Positions 1 through 6,616 of a stretch of DNA of 8,067 bases are shown here, in pieces. The stretch is taken from positions 1-8,067 of the forward strand of contig UQVN01000147.1 in NCBI GenBank assembly GCA_900544525.1. The letters are read 5' to 3'. Made by a program: the position numbers and the translations under genes. The stretch comes from an uncultured Eubacteriales bacterium (GTDB lineage Bacteria; Bacillota; Clostridia; Lachnospirales; Lachnospiraceae). The number at the start of each line of letters is the position of its first letter. Positions within the stretch are counted from its first letter, which is position 1. The notes below the pieces were generated by a model. It saw nothing but the letters and a program-made list of their open reading frames with translations. It was not told where the DNA came from and ran no database searches.

Positions 1-78
1 GAAGCGGAGATCAAAGTAGCCGTGCGCGCACAGAGAATCTGGGTAGGTGAGAGCCAGATGGAACAGCAGACTGCCAAA

Positions 79-81
79 TGG
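79..81 (+). promoter_or_regulatory. Putative T-box specifier codon UGG (Trp)
   Basis: TGG is followed by an unpaired A and then by CCGCT, which closes the helix with AGCGG at 3-7. This is the usual place of a specifier triplet in stem I, opposite the AGTA box. Reading Trp matches the operon content. The upper helix of the specifier loop could not be paired with certainty by eye, so a shift of one or two bases is possible. Confidence 0.7.
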
Positions 82-227
82 ACCGCTGAGGGCATAGTCA
101 AAAGTCGGGAGACTGAGTATTCTATGACGTTGGACATACGTAAGTTGTCGAAGATATGTTAGTATCTTGCTAAGAGTGTGGAAGTGATTCCATGAATCAA
201 GGTGGCACCGCGGGAAAAAGTGACGAC

Positions 228-275
228 CCGTCCTTGATCAATTCTTTTTTGAGTTGATCAGGGGCGGTTTTTTTT
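228..275 (+). terminator. T-box attenuator (intrinsic terminator)
   Basis: A 14-bp stem pairs 228-241 with 254-267 (CCGTCCTTGATCAA against TTGATCAGGGGCGG, two G-U pairs). It is followed by eight T at 268-275. The 5' arm contains the CCTTGA that pairs with the T-box side in the antiterminator, so the two structures exclude each other. This is the off-switch of the trp operon when tRNA(Trp) is charged. Confidence 0.95.
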
Positions 276-289
276 GTGCAAAGACAAAG

Positions 290-316
290 CTATGTGAGAG
301 CATTTATGCTCACATA
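290..316 (+). repeat. Hairpin repeat, copy 1 (in trp leader)
   Basis: TATGTGAG (291-298) and CTCACATA (309-316) form an inverted repeat around AGCATTTATG. The 3' part, TTTATGCTCACATA (303-316), recurs exactly at 6467-6480. The aligned 27-nt stretches (290-316 and 6454-6480) agree at about 21 positions. This copy lies between the T-box terminator and the trpE ribosome binding site, so it is transcribed in the trp mRNA. No T-run follows on either strand, so it is not an intrinsic terminator. Its role is unknown. Confidence 0.7.
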
Positions 317-378
317 AAAAAGCAGTATATACAAACCATGAGGTGCCATAGATAAAGCAGTAAGGTGAGTAAAAAGAA

Positions 379-392
379 GGAGGTTTATGATG
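379..392 (+). promoter_or_regulatory. trpE ribosome binding site deciding the start
   Basis: GGAGG at 379-383 (within AAGGAGG) is followed by two adjacent in-frame ATG codons at 387 and 390. The first is only 3 nt from the Shine-Dalgarno sequence. The second, at 6 nt, has the more usual spacing and is preferred. Confidence 0.75.
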
Positions 393-1889
393 TATCCAAC
401 AATGGAAGAGGTAAAAAAAATAAAACAGGAAAATCAATATCAACGAGTTCCTGTTTGCAAAGAAATTTGTTCAAATGGATTTACTCCAATAGAGGTTATG
501 CAGATAGTAAGAAAAGTGAGTAAACAATGTTATTTGCTAGAAAGTGCTAAGGCCAGTGGAGAGAGGGGAAGGTTTTCCTTCTTAGGATATGATCCTACTT
601 TGGAGTTAACTTGTGGAGATGGAATATTGAAAATCAGAAAACGAGAAAATGGAAATGAAGTGATAATAACCGAAGAAGTTGTTCATCCAAAAGAAAAGAT
701 AATGGAACTATTAGAAGAATATAAAAGTCCAAAGATTTTAGGATTACCACCATTTACAGGTGGATTTGTTGGCTATATTTCCTATGAATATTTTAAATAT
801 GCAGAGCCAAGTTTACAAAAGAAAAAAGAAGCAACAGAAGAAACAATGGAAGACATTGACTTGATGTTATTGAATCAAGTAATTGTATTTGATCATTTTA
901 GGCAAAAAATTATTTTGATTACTGGTGTTTCTTTAAAAGGAGAATCAAAACAATTGGAAGTAGAATATGAAAAGGCGAAAGAAGAACTAGAGCGAATGGA
1001 GCAATTGTTAAAATCTGAGGAGAAAGCTTTCTTTGCGCCATTGGAATTAAAGGAACCATTGAAATTAAAATTTTCAAAAGAACAGTTTGAACAAATGGTA
1101 AAAAAAGTAAAAGAGTGGATACGAGAAGGGAATATTTCGCAGGTGGTCTTATCCAATCCAATGAAAGCAAAGGCAAAGGGAAGTCTTTTTGATAGTTATT
1201 GCACATTGAAAGCTTTAAATCCATCACCTTATATGTTTTATTTTTCTAATGATTGTGTGGAAATTGCAGGAGCTTCACCTGAAACACTTGTAAAATTAGA
1301 AGATAATACACTTATGACGTTTCCACTTGCTGGCACAAGAAAAAGAGGAGAGACAAAGGAAGAAGATGAACGATTGGAAAGAGAATTGCTAGCAGATGAA
1401 AAAGAAAGAGCAGAACACAATATGCTTGTGGATTTAGGAAAAAATGATTTAGAAAAGATTAGTGAGTCTGGAACCGTTTTATTAGAACGGTATATGGAAG
1501 TTGTAAAATATTCTCATGTAATGCATATTAGCTCAAAAATTTCAGGAAAATTAAAAAAAGAAAAACAAGTTTTGGATATTGTGGATGCAGTGTTACCAGC
1601 AGGCACTTTATCTGGAACTCCAAAAAGAAAAGCATGTGAAATCATTGAACAATTAGAAGGAGAAAAAAGAGGAATTTATGGAGGGGCAATCGGCTACTTT
1701 GATTTCGCAGGAAATGCGGATCTTTGTATTGCCATTCGTCTCATCTATAAAAAAGATGACATTGTATGTGTTCAGTCTGGAGCTGGAATTGTAGAAGATA
1801 GCATTCCAGAAAATGAATTCTGGGAATGTAAAAATAAAGCGCAAGCTATGATAAAAGCAATTGAACTAGCAAGAGAAGAAAGTGATTGA
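390..1889 (+). CDS. trpE: Anthranilate synthase component I
   Basis: TrpE makes anthranilate from chorismate with ammonia delivered by a TrpG/PabA glutaminase; this is the first committed step of tryptophan synthesis, in the cytoplasm. The protein has 499 residues, normal for the family. The N-terminal domain (about 1-200) carries the LLES motif (residues 49-52) that forms part of the tryptophan feedback site. The chorismate-binding domain (about 227-490) has FPLAGTRKRG near 309-318, HNMLVDLGKND near 342-352, AGTLSGTPKRKA near 404-415 and SGAGIVEDSIPENEFWE near 462-478. AGTR with LLES favours TrpE over PabB or isochorismate synthase, and the operon settles it. ATG 390 is chosen over ATG 387 from its spacing to GGAGG. 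No trpG follows: after a 49-nt gap comes trpD. Expression is controlled by the T-box leader, and activity probably by feedback inhibition. Confidence 0.96.
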   Translation: MYPTMEEVKKIKQENQYQRVPVCKEICSNGFTPIEVMQIVRKVSKQCYLLESAKASGERGRFSFLGYDPTLELTCGDGILKIRKRENGNEVIITEEVVHPKEKIMELLEEYKSPKILGLPPFTGGFVGYISYEYFKYAEPSLQKKKEATEETMEDIDLMLLNQVIVFDHFRQKIILITGVSLKGESKQLEVEYEKAKEELERMEQLLKSEEKAFFAPLELKEPLKLKFSKEQFEQMVKKVKEWIREGNISQVVLSNPMKAKAKGSLFDSYCTLKALNPSPYMFYFSNDCVEIAGASPETLVKLEDNTLMTFPLAGTRKRGETKEEDERLERELLADEKERAEHNMLVDLGKNDLEKISESGTVLLERYMEVVKYSHVMHISSKISGKLKKEKQVLDIVDAVLPAGTLSGTPKRKACEIIEQLEGEKRGIYGGAIGYFDFAGNADLCIAIRLIYKKDDIVCVQSGAGIVEDSIPENEFWECKNKAQAMIKAIELAREESD

Positions 1890-1938
1890 TAGATGAATAG
1901 AAAAGAAACATTATTTTTCAATAGAAAAGAGGGAAACT

Positions 1939-2961
1939 ATGATAAAAGAAGCCATTGTAACCTTATCAAAAAAAGAAAATTTATCGTATGAAGAAGCAAA
2001 ACAAGTTATGCATGAAATTATGCAAGGAAGGGCAACGCCAGTGCAGATGTCCGCTTATTTGACCGCTCTTTCTTTAAAGGGAGAGACTATTGATGAGATT
2101 GTCGCATCAGCGGAAGGAATGCGAGCGCATTGTATTAAATTGTTGCATGAGAAAAATGCATTGGAAATCGTGGGAACAGGTGGAGATGGGGCGAATTCCT
2201 TTAATATTTCTACGACAGCATCGTTCGTAATAGCGGCAGCTGGTATTCCTGTAGCAAAGCATGGAAATCGTGCGGCATCTTCAAAAAGTGGAGCAGCGGA
2301 TGTATTAGAAGCCTTAGGAGTGAACTTGAATTTGACACCGAACCAGAGCGCTATGTTGTTGAATCAAATTGGAATTTGTTTTTTATTTGCTCAAAACTAT
2401 CATATTGCTATGAAATATGTGGCGCCAATTCGAAAAGAGCTAGGAATTCGGACTGTTTTTAATATTTTAGGGCCTTTATCTAATCCAGCAGGAGCTAATT
2501 TAGAGTTAATGGGTGTATACGAAGAAGCATTAGTGGAACCATTGGCACAAGTAATGGCAAGGCTTGGTGTAGTAAGAGGAATGGTTGTATATGGAAGGGA
2601 TCGATTGGATGAAATTTCTATCAGTGACTCTACTTTCCTATGTGAAATTAAGGACGGATGGTTTCAATCTTATGAGATTATGCCAGAGCAATTTGGATAT
2701 ACAAGATGTAAAAGAGAGGAAATAATAGGAGGAAGTCCAAAAGAAAATGCAGAAATTACGAGGGCCATTTTAGAAGGCACAGAAAAAGGAGGAAAGAGGA
2801 ATGCTGTTTGTTTAAATGCAGGAGCCGCTATTTATATCGCTGGAAAGGCACACTCATTAGAAGAAGGCGTCAGGAGAGCAGAAGAACTAATTGATTCAGG
2901 AGAAGCAAAAAGAAAATTAGAGCAATTAATTGAAGAAAGTCAAAAAGTCAATTCACTATGA
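1939..2961 (+). CDS. trpD: Anthranilate phosphoribosyltransferase
   Basis: TrpD joins anthranilate to PRPP, giving phosphoribosylanthranilate, the second step of the pathway. The 340-residue protein is the usual length of the stand-alone enzyme; there is no TrpG domain in front. An N-terminal helical domain is followed by the PRPP loop GTGGDGANSFNIST (residues 80-92 region), the KHGNRAASSKSG stretch (107-118), the anthranilate-site arginine in APIRKELG (R165), FNILGPLSNP (174-183) and the metal-binding DE pair in GRDRLDEIS (D224, E225). The start is ATG 1939 behind a purine-rich AGAGGGA. The 49-nt gap to trpE contains an 11-bp direct repeat AATAGAAAAGA (1896-1906 and 1920-1930) but no coding remnant of trpG. 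trpC starts 15 nt downstream. Confidence 0.97.
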   Translation: MIKEAIVTLSKKENLSYEEAKQVMHEIMQGRATPVQMSAYLTALSLKGETIDEIVASAEGMRAHCIKLLHEKNALEIVGTGGDGANSFNISTTASFVIAAAGIPVAKHGNRAASSKSGAADVLEALGVNLNLTPNQSAMLLNQIGICFLFAQNYHIAMKYVAPIRKELGIRTVFNILGPLSNPAGANLELMGVYEEALVEPLAQVMARLGVVRGMVVYGRDRLDEISISDSTFLCEIKDGWFQSYEIMPEQFGYTRCKREEIIGGSPKENAEITRAILEGTEKGGKRNAVCLNAGAAIYIAGKAHSLEEGVRRAEELIDSGEAKRKLEQLIEESQKVNSL

Positions 2962-2976
2962 AAGGAAGAAGGAGAT

Positions 2977-3759
2977 ATGGATATTTTAGAGGAAATTACA
3001 GAAAGAACAAAGGAAAGAATTTGCGAAAAGAAAAGATTATATCCTCTTTTTGAAGTGAGAGAGCGAGCAGAAAAGAGAAAAACAAAAGAAGCTTTTTTAT
3101 TTGAACGTGCACTAAAGCAACCAGATATATCATTTCTTTGTGAGATAAAAAAAGCATCTCCTTCAAAAGGTATAATCGATGAAACATTTCCTTATAAGAA
3201 AATTGCAAAAGAATATGAAGAAGCAGGAGCGGCAGCTATTTCTTGTTTAACAGAGCCTTATTATTTTCAAGGAAAAGATGAATATTTGGAAACAATTGCA
3301 AATGAAGTGAAAATACCAATTCTTCGAAAAGATTTTGTAATAGAAGAATATATGATATATGAAGCAAAGGCAATAGGCGCTTCTGCAATTTTATTGATTT
3401 GTTCTATTTTAGACGATGCACAATTAACAGAGTATCAGCAATTGGCATCAGAACTTGGATTATCTGCGCTAGTGGAAGTTCATTCAAAAGCCGAAGTGAT
3501 GAGAGCATTAAAAGCAAATGCGTCCATGATCGGAGTGAATAATCGCAATTTAAGAACGTTTCAAGTTGACTTTAACCACACGTTTGCTATAAGAGCAGAA
3601 GTTCCAAAAGATGTTTTATTTGTATCCGAAAGTGGAATTACAACACCTAAACAAATCCAAGTATTAAGAGAATATCAGGTAGATGGGGTATTAATCGGAG
3701 AGATCTTAATGCGCGCTGAAAATAAAAAAGCAGAGTTGGAAAAATTAAGGAACGGTTAA
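2977..3759 (+). CDS. trpC: Indole-3-glycerol phosphate synthase
   Basis: TrpC closes the indole ring: it turns carboxyphenylamino-deoxyribulose phosphate into indole-3-glycerol phosphate (fourth step). It is a 260-residue TIM barrel of normal stand-alone length, not fused to TrpF as in enteric bacteria. Expected active-site residues are visible by comparison with the family: CEIKKASPSKG (E56, K58), ISCLTE (88-93), LRKDF with the general acid K118, LVEVH with E167, GVNNRNL with N188, and SESGI with S219, G220. The start ATG 2977 has AAGGAG only 2 nt away; a second AAGGA at 2962-2966 is about 10 nt away and may be the one used. It lies 15 nt after trpD. A 58-nt gap without recognisable structure separates it from the trpF-trpB gene. 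Confidence 0.97.
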   Translation: MDILEEITERTKERICEKKRLYPLFEVRERAEKRKTKEAFLFERALKQPDISFLCEIKKASPSKGIIDETFPYKKIAKEYEEAGAAAISCLTEPYYFQGKDEYLETIANEVKIPILRKDFVIEEYMIYEAKAIGASAILLICSILDDAQLTEYQQLASELGLSALVEVHSKAEVMRALKANASMIGVNNRNLRTFQVDFNHTFAIRAEVPKDVLFVSESGITTPKQIQVLREYQVDGVLIGEILMRAENKKAELEKLRNG

Positions 3760-3817
3760 AAAAGGAAAAAACACTTCAAATATTGGAATTATTGTGAAAT
3801 AGGAAAAGGGAGGAGTT

Positions 3818-5608
3818 ATGATCAAGATAAAAATATGTGGGATAAAAAATGAAAAGGAAGTTCAAATATTAAATGAGATTTTACCAGATTATTGTGGATT
3901 TATTTTTCATGTAGAAAAAAGTTCCCGTTCGATTTCTCTTGCTACAGCGAGAAAGTTAAAAGAAAAATTAAAAAAGCAAATAGGAATCATTGGGGTTTTT
4001 GTAGATGAATCGATAGAATCTATTCTTGCTATCAAAGAGGAATTACAGTTAGCAATGATACAGCTTCACGGAAGAGAAGATGATCTATATATTCAGACAT
4101 TAAAAGAAAAAAGTGGCATTCCAATTATAAAGGCCTTTTCTATTAATAAAAAGGAGGATGTAGAAAGGGCCAAAAATAGTAAGGCAGATTATGTTTTACT
4201 GGATCAAGGAGAAGGTGGGAGTGGAAAAACATTTCCTTGGGAGTTAGTGAAAACGATGGAACGGGATTACTTTTTAGCTGGTGGAATTGGAGTAGAAAAT
4301 GTAGAAGAAGCTTTAGGGCAATTAAATCCATTTGTAATTGATTTTAATAGTCGACTGGAAACAAATGGGCAAAAAGATGAGAAAAAAATAAAAAAAGCAG
4401 TGGATATTGTTAGGAGAGAGAATATGAGGAAAGGAAGATTTGGAATTCATGGAGGACAGTATATTCCAGAGACATTAATGAATGCAATACAAGAATTAGA
4501 AAATGCTTATGAATATTATAAAGAGGATGAAAAGTTTCAAAAGGAATTGACAACTCTTTTGAATGAATATGCAGGAAGGCCTTCAAGACTCTATTATGCA
4601 AAGAAGATGAGCCAATTGTTAGGCGGAGCAAAGATTTATTTAAAAAGGGAAGATTTAAATCATACGGGAGCTCATAAAATTAATAACGTATTAGGGCAAG
4701 TACTATTGGCAAAAAAAATGGGAAAAACTCGTGTTATTGCGGAAACAGGAGCAGGACAGCATGGGGTGGCAACGGCAACGGCAGCAGCACTTATGGGAAT
4801 GGAATGTGAAATTTATATGGGAGAAGAAGATATTCTTAGGCAGGCATTAAATGTATATAAGATGAGATTGTTAGGAGCGAAGGTTCATTCTGTCACTTCA
4901 GGAACAGGAACATTAAAAGATGCGGTATCAGAGACGATGAGAGAGTGGACAAATCGGATAGAGGATACGCATTATGTCTTGGGATCTTGTATGGGACCAC
5001 ATCCGTTTCCAATGATTGTAAGAGATTTCCAAGCGATTATTTCAAAAGAAATCAAAGAGCAGTTATTGGAAATAGAAGGAAAACTTCCAGACGCTGTGCT
5101 TGCCTGTGTTGGAGGAGGTTCCAATGCAATCGGTGCTTTTTATCATTTTATAGAGGAAGAGGGCGTTAAATTAATTGGATGTGAAGCAGCAGGAAGAGGA
5201 GTTAATACAAAAGAGACGGCTGCAACAATAGCAACTGGGACGCTAGGAATTTTTCACGGAATGAAATCTTATTTTTGTCAAGATGAATATGGGCAAATTG
5301 CCCCAGTCTACTCCATTTCAGCAGGACTTGATTATCCAGGCATCGGTCCAGAACATGCGTATTTATATGATATTGGAAGGGCAGAGTATGTGGCAATAAC
5401 GGATGAAGAAGCGGTGGAAGCATTTGAATATTTAGCAAAGGTAGAAGGGATTATTCCAGCCGTCGAAAGCGCTCATGCAGTAGCTTATGCAAAAAAATTA
5501 GCACCAACAATGACAAAAGATCAAATTATCGTGATCAATATTTCTGGAAGAGGCGATAAAGATTGTGCAGCAATTGCACGCTATAGAGGAGAGGATTTAT
5601 ATGAATAA
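3818..5608 (+). CDS. trpFB: Fused phosphoribosylanthranilate isomerase / tryptophan synthase beta subunit
   Basis: This single 596-residue reading frame holds two complete enzymes. Residues 1-202 are TrpF (isomerisation of phosphoribosylanthranilate, third step), a TIM barrel with IKICGIKN (catalytic C7), IQLHG (81-85), LLDQGEGGSGKTF (catalytic D129), LAGGI (153-157) and VIDFNSRLETNGQKD. Residues 203-596 are TrpB (indole plus serine to tryptophan, PLP-dependent), with HTGAHKINN (PLP lysine at 287), AETGAGQHG (glutamate 309), GGGSNA (432-437) and a C-terminal SGRGDKD. The TrpB part is 394 residues, full length, and TrpF ends in its normal last helix (KKAVDIVRR), so nothing is truncated and there is no linker. 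An internal Shine-Dalgarno and ATG at 4412-4426 may also give free TrpB. The start is ATG 3818 behind GGGAGGAG. In TrpF, NSRLE replaces the common SSGVE. The frame overlaps trpA by 8 nt. Confidence 0.95.
   Translation: MIKIKICGIKNEKEVQILNEILPDYCGFIFHVEKSSRSISLATARKLKEKLKKQIGIIGVFVDESIESILAIKEELQLAMIQLHGREDDLYIQTLKEKSGIPIIKAFSINKKEDVERAKNSKADYVLLDQGEGGSGKTFPWELVKTMERDYFLAGGIGVENVEEALGQLNPFVIDFNSRLETNGQKDEKKIKKAVDIVRRENMRKGRFGIHGGQYIPETLMNAIQELENAYEYYKEDEKFQKELTTLLNEYAGRPSRLYYAKKMSQLLGGAKIYLKREDLNHTGAHKINNVLGQVLLAKKMGKTRVIAETGAGQHGVATATAAALMGMECEIYMGEEDILRQALNVYKMRLLGAKVHSVTSGTGTLKDAVSETMREWTNRIEDTHYVLGSCMGPHPFPMIVRDFQAIISKEIKEQLLEIEGKLPDAVLACVGGGSNAIGAFYHFIEEEGVKLIGCEAAGRGVNTKETAATIATGTLGIFHGMKSYFCQDEYGQIAPVYSISAGLDYPGIGPEHAYLYDIGRAEYVAITDEEAVEAFEYLAKVEGIIPAVESAHAVAYAKKLAPTMTKDQIIVINISGRGDKDCAAIARYRGEDLYE
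4412..4426 (+). promoter_or_regulatory. Internal ribosome binding site and start codon for TrpB within trpFB
   Basis: AGGAG at 4412-4416 is followed after 7 nt by an in-frame ATG at 4424, codon 203 of the fusion. The peptide from this ATG begins MRKGRFGIHGGQY, a normal TrpB N-terminus, and runs 394 residues to 5608. The ATG also forms ATGA with the next base, the typical stop/start overlap, but the TGA is in another frame. This looks like the original trpB translation start kept after trpF lost its stop. Use of the site is inferred. Confidence 0.6.
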
Positions 5609-6380
5609 AAATAGAATAGAACGTATTTTTAACAATCAAAAGGCATTTATTCCTTTTATTACTTGTGGAGATCCGTCTTTAGAAGTGACTGAGCAATTAG
5701 TTTATACGATGGAACAGGCGGGGGCGGACTTAATTGAGTTAGGAATTCCTTTTTCAGATCCAACAGCAGAAGGTATCGTGATTCAAGAAGCGAATATTCG
5801 AGCATTAAAGGTAGGTGTAACGACTGATAAAATTTTTCAAATGGTAAAAAGCATTCGAAAAAATTCTAATATTCCACTTGTCTTTATGACATATGCAAAT
5901 GTTGTTTTCTCCTATGGAATTGAATCTTTTATAAAAACAGCAGCAGAAGTTGGCATAGATGGATTGATTTTACCAGATGTACCATTGGAAGAAAAAGAGG
6001 AATTTCATATGGTTTGTAAAAAATATCAAATAATATTTATTTCTCTTATAGCACCCACATCAAAGGAAAGGATTAAACGAATTGCAAAAGAGGCAGAAGG
6101 ATTTGTTTATTGTGTATCCTCCTTAGGAGTAACAGGGGTTCGAAAAGAAATTACAACCGATGTCAATAAAATGATAGAGCTTGTAAAGGAAACAAAGGAA
6201 ATTCCTTGTGCTATTGGGTTTGGAATTTCAACTACAGAACAGGCAAAGCAAATGGCACATTTGTCAGATGGTGTTATTATAGGAAGTGCTATTGTTAAAT
6301 TATGTGAAAAATACGGAAAGAATTGTGTGCCGTATGTCAAGGAGTATGTGCAAGAAATAAAAGAAGCCATTACATTCTAG
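5601..6380 (+). CDS. trpA: Tryptophan synthase alpha subunit
   Basis: TrpA splits indole-3-glycerol phosphate into indole and glyceraldehyde 3-phosphate and passes indole to TrpB through the alpha-beta complex. The protein has 259 residues, normal for this TIM barrel. Visible motifs are FITCGDP (19-25), IELGIPFSDP with the catalytic glutamate E46, PDVPLEE, YCVSSLGVTG and GFGIS plus GVIIGSAIV for phosphate binding. The second catalytic position, Asp60 in the Salmonella enzyme, is glutamate here (E57 in TAEGIVIQ), and the usual proline after the glycine is isoleucine. The frame is open further upstream to 5565, but ATG 5601 fits the family N-terminus and has AGGAG at 5587-5591. It overlaps the end of trpFB by 8 nt, implying translational coupling. 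It is the last gene of the operon; a terminator follows 20 nt after the stop. Confidence 0.97.
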   Translation: MNKNRIERIFNNQKAFIPFITCGDPSLEVTEQLVYTMEQAGADLIELGIPFSDPTAEGIVIQEANIRALKVGVTTDKIFQMVKSIRKNSNIPLVFMTYANVVFSYGIESFIKTAAEVGIDGLILPDVPLEEKEEFHMVCKKYQIIFISLIAPTSKERIKRIAKEAEGFVYCVSSLGVTGVRKEITTDVNKMIELVKETKEIPCAIGFGISTTEQAKQMAHLSDGVIIGSAIVKLCEKYGKNCVPYVKEYVQEIKEAITF

Positions 6381-6399
6381 TTTTTTATTACCGAATTCG

Positions 6400-6437
6400 A
6401 TGAGAAACTCACAAAGTGAGTTTCTCATTATTTTTTT
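6400..6437 (+). terminator. Intrinsic terminator of the trp operon
   Basis: A perfect 13-bp stem, ATGAGAAACTCAC (6400-6412) with GTGAGTTTCTCAT (6416-6428), closes an AAA loop. It is followed by TA and seven T (6431-6437). It lies 20 nt after the trpA stop codon. There is no matching T-run for the minus strand, so it acts in one direction. Confidence 0.95.
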
Positions 6438-6452
6438 ACACGAAGATAATGA

Positions 6453-6484
6453 GCCATATGGAAACCTTTATGCTCACATATGGC
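6453..6484 (+). repeat. Hairpin repeat, copy 2 (after trp operon)
   Basis: GCCATATG (6453-6460) and CATATGGC (6477-6484) form an 8-bp inverted repeat around a 16-nt loop. The loop and 3' arm contain TTTATGCTCACATA (6467-6480), identical to 303-316 in the trp leader. The 3' sequence is conserved while the paired arms differ but still pair, as in a structured intergenic repeat family. Function is unknown. Confidence 0.7.
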
Positions 6485-6550
6485 CACTGTCTGCGAACGT
6501 GAGGAGTTTGCAAAGCCGTACTTGTCATTGTTTACGTCATTTTGTATTCA

Positions 6551-6564
6551 CAAACAAATGTTCT
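6551..6564 (+). promoter_or_regulatory. LexA (SOS) box 1
   Basis: CAAACAAATGTTCT fits the Gram-positive LexA/DinR consensus CGAACNNNNGTTCG with two differences. Its first 13 bases are the exact reverse complement of the last 13 bases of box 2. It lies upstream of the -35 element. Confidence 0.65.
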
Positions 6565-6582
6565 AAAAAATGGAAAAAGGTA

Positions 6583-6611
6583 TTGACGAACATTTGTTTG
6601 CTAGGTATAAT
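6583..6611 (+). promoter_or_regulatory. Sigma-A promoter within LexA boxes
   Basis: TTGACG (6583-6588), a 17-nt spacer and TATAAT (6606-6611) make a near-consensus housekeeping promoter reading right. Transcription would begin near 6618. LexA box 2 overlaps the -35 element and box 3 covers the likely start site, so binding there should block RNA polymerase. The next gene is the AraC-family regulator 121 nt beyond the presumed start, with a second promoter in between. Confidence 0.85.
6587..6600 (+). promoter_or_regulatory. LexA (SOS) box 2
   Basis: CGAACATTTGTTTG matches CGAACNNNNGTTYG. It overlaps the last two bases of the -35 hexamer and fills most of the promoter spacer, a typical repressor position. 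It is the best match of the three. Confidence 0.85.
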
Positions 6612-6616
6612 GATAA

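Larger units (their letters stand above)
1..275 (+). promoter_or_regulatory. T-box riboswitch leader of the trp operon (5' end outside window)
   Basis: This is a tRNA-sensing leader that lets transcription continue into trpE when uncharged tRNA(Trp) binds. The near-invariant T-box TGGCACCGCGG lies at 203-213. An antiterminator can form from TCAAGG (197-202) with CCTTGA (232-237), and the same 3' strand is also used by the terminator at 228-275. Stem I is recognisable: AGCGG (3-7) pairs with CCGCT (83-87) below the specifier loop, an AGTA box sits at 15-18, and a distal hairpin ATCTGG/CCAGAT (37-42 with 54-59) carries the GGTGAGAG loop. The codon just 5' of the closing helix, TGG at 79-81 followed by A82, is the likely specifier and reads Trp, in agreement with the genes downstream. 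A further hairpin, AAGATA/TATCTT (151-168), is probably stem III. The promoter and the base of stem I lie before the window. The T-box identity is very secure; the exact specifier is inferred from position. Confidence 0.95.

Noticed and set aside
291..316. Leader hairpin as a second transcription attenuator before trpE
   Set aside because: The stem is followed by A-residues, not T-residues, and the reverse strand also lacks a T-run, so it cannot be an intrinsic terminator.
4945..5169. 74-codon + strand frame inside the TrpB part
   Set aside because: It is fully inside the well-conserved TrpB coding sequence in another frame and has no start signal.
5565..5600. Earlier trpA start at 5565
   Set aside because: It would add 12 residues not found in TrpA and overlap trpFB by 44 nt. 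ATG 5601 has a Shine-Dalgarno sequence and the normal N-terminus.
6493..6509. CGAAC and GTTTG half-sites as a fourth LexA box
   Set aside because: The half-sites are separated by 7 bases instead of 4, so this does not fit the LexA spacing.
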